64,000 nucleotides of DNA from contig NZ_KE159708.1 of assembly GCF_000403435.2 (NCBI RefSeq), positions 124,001-188,000 on the forward strand, given 5' to 3'. A model generated the notes under the pieces. It made no database searches. It was not told the origin of the DNA and saw nothing but the letters and a program-made list of their open reading frames with translations. Within the stretch, counting starts at the first letter, position 1, and each line of letters opens with the position of its first letter. Positions 17,310 to 26,956 of the stretch are shown piece after piece. This DNA comes from Oscillibacter sp. 1-3. Lineage in GTDB: Bacteria; Bacillota; Clostridia; Oscillospirales; Oscillospiraceae. The translations under genes were made by a program, and so were the position numbers.

Positions 17310-18246
17310 ACTCGTCCGTGCGGACGCCGCGGCGAATGCCCCCGATGTCGTAGGGCGTGGTCTGATACACGCAGTAGTTCAGCCAGTTGCCGTAGAGCAG
17401 GTGGGCGCAGGAGCGCCAGCGGACCAGAGGCTCCCGCCCTGGATCATCCTCCGGGAAATAGTGCTTTGGGAGGCGGATGTCCACCCCGGCGGCCACGTCC
17501 CGCAGGTACTCTTTTTTCAGGGTGTCCCTGTCGTACTCCGCATGGCCCATGAGGAACACCTGCCGTCCCTGGGCCGTCTTGACGGCGTAGACCCCCGCCT
17601 CCGGGGAGCTGGACAGAATTTTCAGCTCCGGGACGGCCTCAATGTCCTCCCGGTCCACAGTGGTATTTCGGGAGTGAGGAACCCAGAAGGTGTCGTCAAA
17701 GCCCCGGAAAAGAATGAAATTGGGGTCCTCCAGGGTGTGCCGGAAGACGCCGAAGAGCTTGCAGTCCAGCTGCCGCTTGGGGATTCCGTAGTGGTAGTAC
17801 AGCCCCGCCTGGGCGCCCCAGCAGATGTGGAGGGTGGAGTGGACATGGCTCTTGCTCCACTCCATGATCTCGCACAGCTCCGGCCAGTAGTCCACCTCCT
17901 CAAAGGGCAGGTGCTCCACCGGCGCGCCGGTGATGACCAGGCCGTCAAAGGTCCGCTCCCGCACCTCCGCGAAGGTCTTGTAGAAGGACAGCATGTGCTC
18001 CTGGGAGGTGTTTCGGGAGATGTGTCCCGCCGGGGCGATGAGCTCCAGGTCGATCTGGAGGGGCGTGTTGCCCAGCACCCGGGCCAGCTGGGTCTCCGTG
18101 TCCGCTTTGGTGGGCATCAGGTTCAAAAGGAGGATCTGTAACGGCCGGATGTCCTGGGTAATGGCCCGGGTCTCCGTCATGACGAAGATGTTCTCCTCCG
18201 TCAGGGTCTTGGTGGCGGGGAGACGGTTTGGAATTTTAATGGGCAT
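17308..18246 (-). CDS. metA: Homoserine O-acetyltransferase (MetA type)
   Basis: The protein has 312 residues, full length for MetA. The catalytic Cys is C142 (HICWGAQAG), and the His/Glu pair lies in MGHAEYD. Residue 111 is Glu (APVEHL); in this family Glu111 favours acetyl-CoA and Gly111 favours succinyl-CoA, so the product is predicted to be O-acetylhomoserine. That matches the adjacent O-acetylhomoserine sulfhydrylase. The ATG overlaps the metY TGA (ATGA), so the two are translationally coupled under the upstream T-box. Confidence 0.93.
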   Translation of the reverse strand: MPIKIPNRLPATKTLTEENIFVMTETRAITQDIRPLQILLLNLMPTKADTETQLARVLGNTPLQIDLELIAPAGHISRNTSQEHMLSFYKTFAEVRERTFDGLVITGAPVEHLPFEEVDYWPELCEIMEWSKSHVHSTLHICWGAQAGLYYHYGIPKRQLDCKLFGVFRHTLEDPNFILFRGFDDTFWVPHSRNTTVDREDIEAVPELKILSSSPEAGVYAVKTAQGRQVFLMGHAEYDRDTLKKEYLRDVAAGVDIRLPKHYFPEDDPGREPLVRWRSCAHLLYGNWLNYCVYQTTPYDIGGIRRGVRTDE

Positions 18247-19532
18247 CAGTTCACCGCCTCCAGCGCCTGCCGGATGTCGTCGATCAAATCCTCTCCGCTC
18301 TCCAGGCCGCAGGAAATGCGGATCAGGCCCGCGGGGACGCCGGCGGCGGCGAGCTGCTCGTCGGTCATCTGCCGGTGGGTGGAGGAAGCGGGGTTGAGAC
18401 AGCAGGTCCGGGCGTCGGCCACGTGGGTCTCGATGGCCGCCAGCTTCAAATGGCGCATGAAGATCCCGGCGGCCTCCCGCCCGCCCTTCAATTCAAAGGA
18501 CACTACGCCGCAGGAGCCGCGGGGCAGGTACTTCTTTGCAAGAGCGTGGTATTTGTCTCCGGGCAGTCCGCAGTAGCTGACGCTGGCCACCTTGGGGTGC
18601 GCCGCCAGAAACTCCGCCACGGCCTGGCCGTTCTCGCAGTGCCTCTGCATCCGCACATGGAGGCTCTCCAGCCCCAGATTCAGATAGAAAGCGCTCTGGG
18701 GGGAGGGGGTGCACCCCAGGTCCCGCATGAGCTGGGCGGTGCACTTGGTGATGAAGGCCCCCTCTCTGCCGAATTTCTCGGCGTAGGTGATGCCGTGGTA
18801 GCTCTCATCCGGGGTGCAGAGGCCGGGGAACTTGTCCGCGTGGGCCATCCAGTCGAATCTGCCGGAGTCCACAATGGCCCCGCCCACGGCGGTCCCGTGG
18901 CCGTCCATGTATTTGGTGGTGGAGTGGGTGACGATGTCCGCGCCCCAGTCAAAGGGGCGGCAGCCCACGGGGGTGGCGAAGGTGTTGTCCACAATGAGGG
19001 GCACGCCGTGGGCGTGGGCGGCGGCGGCGAACTTTTCGATGTCCAGCACCGTCAGGGCGGGGTTGGCGATGGTCTCGCCGAAGACGGCCTTGGTGTTGGG
19101 CCGGAAGGCCGCCTCCAGCTCTTCCGCTGTGCAGTCCGGGGAGACGAAGGTGGCCTCCACGCCCATCCTGGCCATGGTGACGGAGATGAGATTGAAGGTT
19201 CCGCCGTAGATGCTGGAGGAGGAGACAATGTGGTCCCCGCAGGAGGCCAGGTTAAAAAGGGCGAAGAAGTTGGCCGCCTGACCGGAGGAGGTGAGCATGG
19301 CGGCGGCGCCTCCCTCCAGGGCGGCGATCTTGGCGGCCACATAGTCGCAGGTGGGGTTCTGGAGGCGGGAGTAGAAATAGCCGCTGCTCTCCAGGTCAAA
19401 GAGTTTGCCCATTTCCTCGGAGGTGGCGTATTTGAAGGTGGTGGACTGGATGATGGGAATCTGCCGGGGCTCGCCGCTGCCGGGGGTGTAGCCCCCCTGG
19501 ACACAGATGGTTTCGGGACGGTAATTGCTCAT
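18246..19532 (-). CDS. metY: O-acetylhomoserine sulfhydrylase
   Basis: The protein has 428 residues and is a PLP enzyme of the Cys/Met metabolism family. The PLP lysine lies in [11 protein letters not shown], and the family signatures SRLQNPT and [10 protein letters not shown] are present. It makes homocysteine from O-acetylhomoserine and sulfide in the cytoplasm, bypassing cystathionine. The start at 19532 has AAGGAG upstream; the longer frame runs into the leader. It is the first gene of the metY-metA operon behind a T-box leader. Confidence 0.93.
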   Translation of the reverse strand: MSNYRPETICVQGGYTPGSGEPRQIPIIQSTTFKYATSEEMGKLFDLESSGYFYSRLQNPTCDYVAAKIAALEGGAAAMLTSSGQAANFFALFNLASCGDHIVSSSSIYGGTFNLISVTMARMGVEATFVSPDCTAEELEAAFRPNTKAVFGETIANPALTVLDIEKFAAAAHAHGVPLIVDNTFATPVGCRPFDWGADIVTHSTTKYMDGHGTAVGGAIVDSGRFDWMAHADKFPGLCTPDESYHGITYAEKFGREGAFITKCTAQLMRDLGCTPSPQSAFYLNLGLESLHVRMQRHCENGQAVAEFLAAHPKVASVSYCGLPGDKYHALAKKYLPRGSCGVVSFELKGGREAAGIFMRHLKLAAIETHVADARTCCLNPASSTHRQMTDEQLAAAGVPAGLIRISCGLESGEDLIDDIRQALEAVN

Positions 19533-19561
19533 GGCTGTTGCTCCTTTCCGGTATGCACGGG

Positions 19562-19830
19562 ACGAAAAAGCGGCTCTCGTCCCAAAGAAGTTCTTTGAGA
19601 CGAAAGCCGCTGCTTCCGCGGTACCACTCAAATTGCGCCGGCCTCGCGGCCGGACGCCCCTCACGGGGCCCAACAGCCCCTCCGCCCTAACGCGGCGGAC
19701 ACGGGACGCCCTACCTTATCGAACGTCCGGCTCAGGAGCCATAGGCGCTGGGGACCGTTCCCGCCGGCTCGCACCGTCCGCCGGTTCTCTGAGGGTTCGC
19801 ATCCCCGTCCCTCTCCGTCATCGCTTTGAA
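19562..19830 (-). promoter_or_regulatory. T-box leader of metY-metA, probably Met-specific
   Basis: On the minus strand the leader holds the AGAGA and GGTGCGAGCC Stem I elements, the T-box core GAGTGGTACCGCGGAAGC (near 19612-19629) and a terminator stem AGCGGCTTTCGTCTCAAAG pairing with CTTTGGGACGAGAGCCGCT before TTTTT. In the Stem I specifier region GCCTATGGCTCC an ATG codon is present, which would select tRNA-Met. Uncharged tRNA would favour read-through into metY. Specifier choice is inferred from position and downstream genes. Confidence 0.85.
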
Positions 19831-19880
19831 GAATATTATAAAAAGCGGCGGCGGATTTGTCAACCGCGGATTTTTGCCCT

Positions 19881-19955
19881 TTAGGCCCTGTTTGATAAAC
19901 GGCACAATGCGCAGCGGCGAGAGATTTTTTCCGAGACAAGATTTTGCCGTGCGGC
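19881..19955. repeat. Half copy of dispersed repeat A
   Basis: TTAGGCCCTGTTTGATAAAC, then GGCACAATGCGCAGCGGCGAGA and GATTTTTTCCGAGACAAG, match the left half of the full-length elements. No right terminus was found. Confidence 0.7.
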
Positions 19956-20023
19956 CGCTGCCTGCCTGACTGGGACAGGAATTTGAGAGACTGAACGCGG
20001 GCGGCGCAGATCTGATCGAGAAA

Positions 20024-20788
20024 TTACCCCAGCGCCACGTCCAGCACCATCATAATGAGAAACCCCGTCACAAACCCGCAGGTGCCTGCCCGGCTGTGGG
20101 CCTGGGGCACCAGCTCCTCCACCACCACGTACAGCATGGCTCCCGCCGCAAAGCTCAAAAGCCAGGGCATCAGCGGCTGGGCCCAAGCCGCCGCCAGCAC
20201 CACCAGGACGCCGAACAGCGGCTCCACGATCCCGGACATCATGCCGCCCCAGAAGGCCCGGAAGCGGCTGCGGCCCTCCTGCCGCAGGGGCAGGGCGATG
20301 GCTGCTCCCTCGGGAAAGTTCTGGATGCCGATGCCCATGGCCAGGGCCGCCGCCCCCGCGAAGTTCTCCCCCTGGGACGCGAGGGCGAAGGCCAGCCCCA
20401 CCGCCATGCCCTCTGGCACGTTATGTAGCGTGATGGCGGTCATCAGAAGCGTGTTTTGCCGCCAGGCGTCGTCGGTCAGCTCCCGGTTTCGCCGCAGATG
20501 GGGCAGCATGGCGTCCAGAGCCGCCAGGAACACCACCCCCAGCAGCATCCCGGCGGCCGCCGGAAGCCAGCCGGGGAACCGCCCGTCCCCCTCCGCCTGG
20601 TCGATGGCGGGCAGCAGCAGGCTCCACACGGAGGCCGCTGTCATCACCCCGGCGGCAAAGCCCAGCATGGCCCGCTGAAACCGGGGCTTCGGCTCCCCGG
20701 AGAGGAAAAACACCGTGGCGGCGCCCAGGGTGGTCATCAAAAAGGTGAACCCGGTGCCCAAAGCCGCCCATTGTAAAGATTGCAGCAT
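20024..20788 (-). CDS. ZIP family divalent metal transporter
   Basis: The protein has 254 residues and about eight hydrophobic segments. The metal-binding helices carry HNVPEG and QNFPEG, the signature of ZupT/ZIP proteins, which import zinc, iron or manganese. The metal is not determined. The start at 20788 has GGAG 9 bp upstream and begins just before the first membrane helix; the longer frame is not homologous. Confidence 0.9.
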   Translation of the reverse strand: MLQSLQWAALGTGFTFLMTTLGAATVFFLSGEPKPRFQRAMLGFAAGVMTAASVWSLLLPAIDQAEGDGRFPGWLPAAAGMLLGVVFLAALDAMLPHLRRNRELTDDAWRQNTLLMTAITLHNVPEGMAVGLAFALASQGENFAGAAALAMGIGIQNFPEGAAIALPLRQEGRSRFRAFWGGMMSGIVEPLFGVLVVLAAAWAQPLMPWLLSFAAGAMLYVVVEELVPQAHSRAGTCGFVTGFLIMMVLDVALG

Positions 20789-21064
20789 AGCGTATCTCCG
20801 CCTTTGATTCAGGTTCGGGCGGAACACCGCCCGTATGCCAGTATAGGCGGCGGCAGAGGAATCGGTGACAGGGTTGACGGCGGCGGGGCAATATGGTATT
20901 CTGATTCCGGCCTGTCCCGCGGGACAGAGCAACCGAGAGAAGGAGCTGTGCCCCATGAAGCGCAAACACTTGGAGCGTGTGGTCTGACCGGGAGGTCAGG
21001 ACACATTTCGCGCAAAACCTGCCTCCCATAGGATTGCATCAATTCTATCAGGAGGAATCACCCC

Positions 21065-21487
21065 ATGAACCGGGAGAACAAGAGAAAGACATTCCAAAAA
21101 GGCTATTACAAGACCCATCCCTGCGGCGATGCCTTCACCTGCAAGGCCTGCGGCTGGCCCGTGGGCCCCGAGGGGGCCGGAAGCGGACACCGCAACCACT
21201 GCCCCAACTGCCTCACCAGTCTGCATTTGGACATCGAGCCCGGAGACCGGGCGGCGGACTGCGGCGGGCTGATGGAGCCGGTGGCGGTCTGGGTCCGGAA
21301 GGGCGGGGAGTGGGCGGTCATCCACCGCTGCAAACGGTGCGGAGCGCTGTCTTCCAACCGTGTGGCGGCGGACGACAATCCCATGAAGCTGCTGTCCATT
21401 GCGGCGCGGCCCATGGCCGCTCCCCCGTTTCCCATTGAGCACCTGCATAAACTGGCGGGTCTTGCCGGAAGTGAAATATTGGAATAA
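21065..21487 (+). CDS. RNHCP domain protein
   Basis: The protein has 140 residues. It contains the name-giving motif RNHCPNCL and four CxxC-type pairs (FTCKACGWP, HCPNC, CKRCG), so it should bind zinc. The biochemical role of RNHCP proteins is not established; a nucleic-acid-binding role is only a guess from the zinc knuckles. AGGAGG stands just before the start. It is monocistronic with its own terminator. Confidence 0.8.
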   Translation: MNRENKRKTFQKGYYKTHPCGDAFTCKACGWPVGPEGAGSGHRNHCPNCLTSLHLDIEPGDRAADCGGLMEPVAVWVRKGGEWAVIHRCKRCGALSSNRVAADDNPMKLLSIAARPMAAPPFPIEHLHKLAGLAGSEILE

Positions 21488-21492
21488 GCCGG

Positions 21493-21525
21493 AGGGCGGG
21501 ACATCGAAAGATGTCCCGCCCTTTC
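21493..21525 (+). terminator. Terminator of the RNHCP gene
   Basis: AGGGCGGGACAT and ATGTCCCGCCCT form a 12-bp stem with a CGAAAG loop, followed by TTCC. It may also serve the convergent HxlR gene. Confidence 0.75.
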
Positions 21526-21529
21526 CACG

Positions 21530-21943
21530 TCATTGGAGCACCGGACTGTCCGTCCCGTCCCCCAGGTCCCGGGGCCCCTCCCCATAGGGGCTCACATACC
21601 CCGGCGGGCACAGGTTTTTTTCGCTCCAGCGCAGCATGGCCTCCAGCACCGGCATAAAGCCCTCTCCCAGCTCCGTCAGGGTGTACTCCACCCGCGGCGG
21701 CACCTCCGGGTAGACCTGCCGGCAGAGGAAGCCGTCCGCCTCCAGCTCCCGCAGCTGCTTTGTCAGGGTGGACTGGGTGACGCCGTCCAGGCGGCGCAGC
21801 AGCTGGCCGAACCGCTGGACCTTGTAAAAGGCCACGTACCACAAAATCAAAATCTTCCACTTGCCGGAGAGAACGGACTGCAGCCGGCTCATGGGGACGC
21901 AGCGGGCCAGGGCCTCCGGACCGCTGAATTTGTTTTCCGACAC
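21530..21943 (-). CDS. HxlR family transcriptional regulator
   Basis: The protein has 137 residues with the family winged helix: GKWKILILWYV, FGQLLRRLDGVTQSTLTKQL and the wing VYPEVPPRVEYTLTELG. HxlR proteins often sense electrophiles or redox changes through cysteines; here Cys occurs near the N-terminus (ARCVP). A GTG start at 21943 is chosen from AAAGGAGG eight bases upstream. It is divergent from the radical SAM gene and probably regulates it and itself. Confidence 0.88.
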   Translation of the reverse strand: MSENKFSGPEALARCVPMSRLQSVLSGKWKILILWYVAFYKVQRFGQLLRRLDGVTQSTLTKQLRELEADGFLCRQVYPEVPPRVEYTLTELGEGFMPVLEAMLRWSEKNLCPPGYVSPYGEGPRDLGDGTDSPVLQ

Positions 21944-22017
21944 GGAACGCGCCTCCTTTGCGCTTGGATTGGAGACCAGTATACCATCCCGGCGGCCTGC
22001 GGAAAAGGCTTTGGTAC

Positions 22018-22052
22018 GAAAAAAGACAGTATCGCCGAAAAAAGACCGTACT
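22018..22052. promoter_or_regulatory. Direct repeat, candidate HxlR operator
   Basis: GAAAAAAGACAGTATC (22018-22033) and GAAAAAAGACCGTACT (22037-22052) are tandem copies 19 bp apart in the short gap between the HxlR and radical SAM genes. The second HxlR gene of the window also has repeated CCGTACCG upstream. Confidence 0.5.
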
Positions 22053-22102
22053 TGCGAACCCCCCTCTTCCCTGTTACATTGCAGGGGAAAGGAGCGATGA
22101 AC

Positions 22103-23038
22103 ATGCACTACACGGGAACCATCTGGCGGCCGCCCTACGAGGCCGGCTCCCTCCTGCTGGAGGTGACGGCGGGCTGTACCTGGCACCGCTGCAAATTCTG
22201 CACCCTCTACGACGATCTGCCCTTCCGCTTCCGGATGACGCCGCCGCAGACGGTGGAGGCGGACCTGCGGGAGGCCCAGATGACGGCCCACGACCCCATG
22301 GGGAAGCTGGCCGCCCTGCTCCAGGGCCTGCCGGAGCCCGGCGGGGTCCGCCGGGTCTTTCTCACCGGGGCCAATTCCTTCGCCCTGTCCTTCGACCGGC
22401 TGAAACACATCGCGGGCCTGATCGGGCAGTATCTCCCCGCCTGCGGGACCATCGGCTGCTTCGCCCGGGTGACGGACGCGGGCAGAAAGACGGAGGAAGA
22501 ACTGCGCGCCCTCCGGGAGCTGGGCTATACGGGGCTCAGCATCGGCGTGGAAACGGGCCACGGCCCCTCTCTCCGCTTTATGGACAAGGGGTACGAACCG
22601 GAGGACATCGTGGAGCAGTGCCGCCGCCTGGACGGCGCCGGAATCGACTACTGCTTCATGTATCTGGCGGGCCTCCCCGGGGCGGGACACGGCGCCGAGG
22701 GGGCCGCCGCCTCGGCGGCGGTTTTCAACCGGACCCACCCCAAAATCATCGGCTCCTCCATGCTCACCGTCTTCCCGGAGTCCCGGCTGTACAGGGAGAT
22801 GCAGGCGGGAAGCTGGTCGGAGGAGAGCGAGGTGGAGAAGCTGGAGGAGGTCCGGACCCTGGTGGAGCGGCTGGAGATCCCCGTGTGGTTCGCCACGCTG
22901 GGGGCCTCCAACGCCGTGGTGGTCCAGGGGGACCTGCCAAAAGACCGCGCCGCCCTGCTGGCCAAGCTGGACGAGGCCGGGGACCCCGCCCGAGAGCAGG
23001 CCCTGCGGCAATACCGAAAAAGCCTTCCCCACCTGTGA
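22103..23038 (+). CDS. Radical SAM protein
   Basis: The protein has 311 residues. The cluster-binding motif CTWHRCKFC fits C-x5-C-x2-C, a variant of the usual C-x3-C-x2-C spacing, and GVETGHGP is an SAM-site segment. The overall form matches radical SAM proteins annotated near Elp3/HemN-like enzymes, but no substrate is known. AAAGGAG ends 8 bp before the ATG at 22103 and only 2 bp before the ATG at 22097, so 22103 is preferred. It is divergent from an HxlR regulator and so likely induced by a chemical stress. Confidence 0.82.
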   Translation: MHYTGTIWRPPYEAGSLLLEVTAGCTWHRCKFCTLYDDLPFRFRMTPPQTVEADLREAQMTAHDPMGKLAALLQGLPEPGGVRRVFLTGANSFALSFDRLKHIAGLIGQYLPACGTIGCFARVTDAGRKTEEELRALRELGYTGLSIGVETGHGPSLRFMDKGYEPEDIVEQCRRLDGAGIDYCFMYLAGLPGAGHGAEGAAASAAVFNRTHPKIIGSSMLTVFPESRLYREMQAGSWSEESEVEKLEEVRTLVERLEIPVWFATLGASNAVVVQGDLPKDRAALLAKLDEAGDPAREQALRQYRKSLPHL

Positions 23039-23041
23039 GAT

Positions 23042-24217
23042 CTACTTGCTCTGGGCCCGCAGCACCTCCGTTATGCGCTGGGCAAGAATCCGGCCCGCCA
23101 GGGCCGCCTCCTCCGGGGCGTTTCCGGCGGCCCCCACCTCCACCAGCAGCGACCCGGTGGTGGCGTGCTGGTTGTACCGGGAGTTGCGCAGCAGCAGCGG
23201 CCGCATCAGCGTGGGGTACTCCGCCAATATATCCTGCTGGAGGGCCACCGCCAGCCGCAGGTTCTCCATCCAGTCCGGGTGCATCAGGCCGCTGCCGTCG
23301 CTGCCCACTACCAGCGTCATCTGGGCGGAGGTGCCCAGGCCCTCGACGGGGGAGACCACCTTGTACTGGTTGCCCTGGCCGTCCTCAATGGCGTCCCGGT
23401 GGACATCCAGGATGAAGCGGATGGAGGGATACTGGGCCAGATAGCTCTGAATGGCCGACAGGGACCGGTCATAGGCCCCGGAGTAGGAGGGATAGTCGTA
23501 CAGCGTCCGGTCATGGAGGACAGAGATCCCCGCCTCGCCGAACACCGCCGCCATCTCGTCCCCCACCTTCACCACGTTGTAGCGGGTGTCCGTGGTGCGG
23601 TAGTCGCCAGACCAGACCACCTCCGTCCCCGGGGCGGGGGTGTAGGCCTCGCTGCCGTGGGTGTGGATGATTAAAATCTGGGGCTCCTCGTCGGTAAGAG
23701 TTGCCGCGAAGGGCTCCCCCAACGCCGTGAGGGGAATCTCATAGTCCGTGGAATTGCTGATGTAGCAGCGCCCAAAGACGGTGTAGCCGCTGGGGTCGTT
23801 GGGCACCAGGGTCCGGGCGGGAACGCCGTTGTCCTCCGCCGCGGCGGGGGATGGAACGTCCAGGGGCGTCTCCTCCACCGGGGTAGGGGCGGCCTCCTCT
23901 GTCTCCTCGTCCGCCGCCGCGGGGGGCGCCGTTTCCGCGCTCTGCCACAGCTCCGCCACCTCCGCCCGGGCGGACAGCAGCAGCGGCGCCTGGCTGATGG
24001 CCAGCACGGCGGCGGGAGACAGCTGGTCCTGCGGCCACAGGTCCCCCAGCTCCCAGCGCAGCGCCCCCATTGGCAGAGCTTCCCGCAGGGCCGAGAGGGC
24101 CGCGGCGGCGGTGTCGCTGCCGGCTGTGACCGCCGCCGCCCACAGCACCGCCGCCCCCACGACTCCTGCCTCCAGCCGCCGGAGGAGTCCGGCAGGGAGG
24201 ATGGGCTTTTTTCTCAT
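23042..24217 (-). CDS. spoIIP: Stage II sporulation protein P
   Basis: The protein has 391 residues. An N-terminal membrane segment and a Pro/Ala/Glu-rich linker precede the SpoIIP amidase/endopeptidase domain, with LIIHTHGSEAYTP (zinc His) and ILDVHRDAI. In the mother cell SpoIIP degrades septal peptidoglycan with SpoIID and SpoIIM during engulfment, so the organism probably forms spores. The start at 24217 is chosen for AGAGGTG 6 bp upstream; GTG and ATG codons just before overlap that site. Confidence 0.9.
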   Translation of the reverse strand: MRKKPILPAGLLRRLEAGVVGAAVLWAAAVTAGSDTAAAALSALREALPMGALRWELGDLWPQDQLSPAAVLAISQAPLLLSARAEVAELWQSAETAPPAAADEETEEAAPTPVEETPLDVPSPAAAEDNGVPARTLVPNDPSGYTVFGRCYISNSTDYEIPLTALGEPFAATLTDEEPQILIIHTHGSEAYTPAPGTEVVWSGDYRTTDTRYNVVKVGDEMAAVFGEAGISVLHDRTLYDYPSYSGAYDRSLSAIQSYLAQYPSIRFILDVHRDAIEDGQGNQYKVVSPVEGLGTSAQMTLVVGSDGSGLMHPDWMENLRLAVALQQDILAEYPTLMRPLLLRNSRYNQHATTGSLLVEVGAAGNAPEEAALAGRILAQRITEVLRAQSK

Positions 24218-24273
24218 GTGCATCACCTCTGGGACAACCTATGCGGCGGCGGCGGAAAATAGAATCACGGCAA

Positions 24274-24966
24274 TCAGGCGTCCCTGGACGGAAACTGAAG
24301 GATTCTCCTCACGAACATGAAATAGAGGGAAAAATAAATCGCGTAGACTGCCAGCATGAAAATTGTAACCGGCCAATATGTGCGGCAGATGCCGTGAACT
24401 CTTTCAAGCGCGGCGAAAAACGGGCCGTCCTCCAGGAGGAAATAGGCCGCCATAATCAAAAAAGGTGCCGCAACCCAGCTTCCAGTCACAATGCAGCCCC
24501 GAAAAAACCGGGTCTGCCCAAAGGAACCGGACTCCTCTTCAAGCGCCTGCAGCCAGTGCTCCCATGCCATGAATTGTTGGGGCGGCTGTGCATTGGGCTG
24601 CAGCAGAGCGTTGATTTTATCCTCCAGAAGTCTGGTGTAGCATCCAAAACGGGTCCGCCGGTAGATCAGATCAATCCACAAAAGCCCCATGAACATCGCA
24701 AGGCACGGCAGGACGACGAAGGCGAAGAACACGCTTGTTTTCTCGGGCACTTCGCTGAAAAGAGCAGCCGCGGCGCCGGCAGCTGCAGCCAATGTGGAAA
24801 ATGTAATCGTCACAAGCTGTATTTGATGGGTGTCGTCATGCTGCGCCTCCTCCCGCAGAGAGGAGTACTCTGTCAGCAGAGCCTGCAAGGCCTCTTTTGG
24901 CAAATCCCTCTCCGCATGCCTGTCCGGCGGGAGCCGGGGGTCTTTTCGAAATAAAAACATAAACAT
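24274..24966 (-). CDS. Unknown membrane protein, four predicted helices
   Basis: The protein has 230 residues with a charged N-terminus, then hydrophobic segments near residues 55-75, 80-100, 160-180 and 200-220. No family was recognised. The start at 24966 is preferred because GGGAGGG ends 6 bp upstream. It lies alone between spoIIP and thiM on the same strand. Confidence 0.6.
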   Translation of the reverse strand: MFMFLFRKDPRLPPDRHAERDLPKEALQALLTEYSSLREEAQHDDTHQIQLVTITFSTLAAAAGAAAALFSEVPEKTSVFFAFVVLPCLAMFMGLLWIDLIYRRTRFGCYTRLLEDKINALLQPNAQPPQQFMAWEHWLQALEEESGSFGQTRFFRGCIVTGSWVAAPFLIMAAYFLLEDGPFFAALERVHGICRTYWPVTIFMLAVYAIYFSLYFMFVRRILQFPSRDA

Positions 24967-25164
24967 AGGCATCCCTCCCGAAAGTCGATTATAGACAATT
25001 CCTGGAGAAAACACAATACGCCGGACAGGCCGGGAGCGTCCGGCCGCGCCTTTTATTATCCGCCATTTGGTCTTGCGGTTTTGCAGGGGCGGGCTCTGCA
25101 TAAAATCTTTGGTGAAAGCGCCTCTGACAAGTGCATCCCCGGAGCACCGTCCGGCGCGTTCGGC

Positions 25165-25208
25165 ACAATGTAAAAGGCCGCGCCTGTCGGCGCGGCCTTT
25201 TACATTGT
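25165..25208 (-). terminator. Terminator overlapping the end of thiM
   Basis: ACAATGTAAAAGGCCGCGCC pairs with GGCGCGGCCTTTTACATTGT, a 20-bp arm on each side of a short TGTC loop. The right arm contains the last codons and stop of thiM, and TTTTACATTGT follows on the minus strand. Confidence 0.8.
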
Positions 25209-26003
25209 CTTCGCATCTGTCTCTGCCGCCAGGTCCGCCGCAGTCAGCGTCCCGGCGGCGTCCAGCAGGGCCGTGCGGAAGCTGCCGGGACCCCGTCCCC
25301 CGGCCCGCTCCTCCGCCCGGCGGGCGCAGGTCTTCCAGAAGGCGGAGGCCAGCAGGGCCGCGGCCATGGGCGCTGGCTCCACGGCGGCGAACACGCCGCA
25401 CAGGGCCGACAGCATACATCCCGTCCCGGTAACAGACGTCATCCGCGGGCTCCCGCCGAAGACCTGTTGGACGCTCTCCCCGTCGGCGACAAGGTCCTCC
25501 GGCCCGGTGAGCAGCACCGCGGCCCGGTACCGCCTCGCCAGCGCCAGGGCGGCGTCTGCCCGCTCCTCCAGGGAGGCGGGAGCGGGACTGTCCACCCCCG
25601 CCTCCCCGCCTCCGCCTCCGGTCAGGGCCCGGGCCTCTCCCAGGTTCACCCGGAGGATGGAGACAGGAAAGCTCTCCAGCAGCGCCCCCACCCGCTCCAG
25701 CCGCCAGGGGCTGGCCCCAACGCCCACCGGGTCCAGGACCACGGGCCGGCCCAGACGGGCCGCCTCCTTCCCGCACAAAAGGCAGGTGCGGAACCGGGCC
25801 TCGTCCGGCGTGCCGGTGTTCAGCACCACGGCGGCGCTGGCGGCGGTGATGTCCGCCGCCTCCTCCGGCGCGTGGGCCATGATGGGGCCGGCCCCCGCCG
25901 CCAGCACCAGATTGGCGCAGTCGTTGGCGGAGACGATGTTGCTGACGCAGTGGATCAGGGGCCTGCGGGCCCGAATCCGGTCCAGACAGGTGAAGTCCGG
26001 CAT
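25200..26003 (-). CDS. thiM: Hydroxyethylthiazole kinase
   Basis: The protein has 267 residues. Family segments HCVSNIVSANDCANL, LDPVGVGAS and GTGCMLSALCG (ATP/anion hole) are present. It phosphorylates the thiazole alcohol in thiamine salvage. It is second in the thiW-thiM operon, about 76 bp after thiW, and so falls under the upstream TPP riboswitch. Confidence 0.93.
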   Translation of the reverse strand: MPDFTCLDRIRARRPLIHCVSNIVSANDCANLVLAAGAGPIMAHAPEEAADITAASAAVVLNTGTPDEARFRTCLLCGKEAARLGRPVVLDPVGVGASPWRLERVGALLESFPVSILRVNLGEARALTGGGGGEAGVDSPAPASLEERADAALALARRYRAAVLLTGPEDLVADGESVQQVFGGSPRMTSVTGTGCMLSALCGVFAAVEPAPMAAALLASAFWKTCARRAEERAGGRGPGSFRTALLDAAGTLTAADLAAETDAKTM

Positions 26004-26079
26004 GGGGTTCCCTCCCTTAAAAATGGATCTCCCGGGGATGGCCCGGTCGGGGGACCGGGCTCAGCGGAAATTGCCGCGG

Positions 26080-26616
26080 TCAGTGCTCCAGAGCGCCACG
26101 CATGGTGCCCAGGGCCCCGCTCCTTTGCAGGGCGAACACCAGTGCCCCCGCCAGAATAGAGCCCCCCACGGTGGAGACCAGGAAGGGCACCACATAGGCG
26201 TAAAAGGCCACGGTGCCGGCGTCCACGCCCATGAAGGCCACGGCGATGGGGTAGGACAGGAGGCCGCCGATGATGCCGGTGCCAAAGACCTCCGCCGCCA
26301 GGGTCAGCCAGAGATTTTTGGACTTCTTCCAGGCCAGGCCGCACAGCAGCGCGCCGCACATGCTGCCCGGAAAGGCCAGCAGGCTTCCCAGGCCCAGGAG
26401 GTTGCGCAAAAGACTGGCCGCGAAGGCGGCCCCCAGGCCGTACCAGGGCCCCAGGAACACGGCGCAGAGGACGTTGACCATGTGCTGTACCGGGGCGCAC
26501 TTGCTGCCGAACACGGGGAAGGAGAACATACTGCCCACTATTGCCACGGCGCACAGCACGCCGGCCAAGGCCAGCTTTTTCGTAGATTTCGGAGAACAGT
26601 ATTTGGTGACGATCAT
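26080..26616 (-). CDS. thiW: ThiW, thiazole-specific ECF transporter S component
   Basis: The protein has 178 residues and about five hydrophobic segments. KLALAGVLCAVAIVGS and CAPVQHMVNVLCAVFLGP are typical of ThiW. It would bind hydroxyethylthiazole and work with a shared ECF energising module encoded elsewhere. The start at 26616 has AGGAG 9 bp upstream. It is followed by thiM, completing thiazole uptake and phosphorylation. Confidence 0.9.
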   Translation of the reverse strand: MIVTKYCSPKSTKKLALAGVLCAVAIVGSMFSFPVFGSKCAPVQHMVNVLCAVFLGPWYGLGAAFAASLLRNLLGLGSLLAFPGSMCGALLCGLAWKKSKNLWLTLAAEVFGTGIIGGLLSYPIAVAFMGVDAGTVAFYAYVVPFLVSTVGGSILAGALVFALQRSGALGTMRGALEH

Positions 26617-26956
26617 AAAAAACAACTCCTTTACAGATCGGATTTCAAAAAGACCTCTCTGCCGTGCCAGGGGCGCGGCAGGGCTCTTTTTGTCTCTTTT
26701 TCCGCTTCGGGAAAAAGACGGGCAGGGAGAAAACAGCGGCGGGGACAGCGTTTTCCCCTTGCAGGGCAAGGCTGCGGACGGTTCTTCCGCCCGCTGGAAA
26801 ATTCGGTCGGGGCTTGCTGGCCCCCTCTCACGCCGGAACACGGCTTCCCATCGCTGTCAAATGGCCCGGGCCCAGGGCGCTCCCCCTCGGCCCGCTCCCG
26901 GTGAACCGGGATGCCTGTTATGTACCTCTCCCCACGCTCCTCTCTGTCAAGGAAAT
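26617..26956 (-). other. 340-nt leader between TPP terminator and thiW
   Basis: No protein or RNA family is recognised here. It follows the riboswitch terminator and precedes the thiW ribosome-binding site. An open frame in phase with thiW exists but lacks any ribosome-binding site and has no recognised domain. Confidence 0.4.

Noticed and set aside
26670-26841. N-terminal extension of ThiW
   Set aside because: The in-frame extension lacks a ribosome-binding site and is unlike the family; AGGAG supports the start at 26616.
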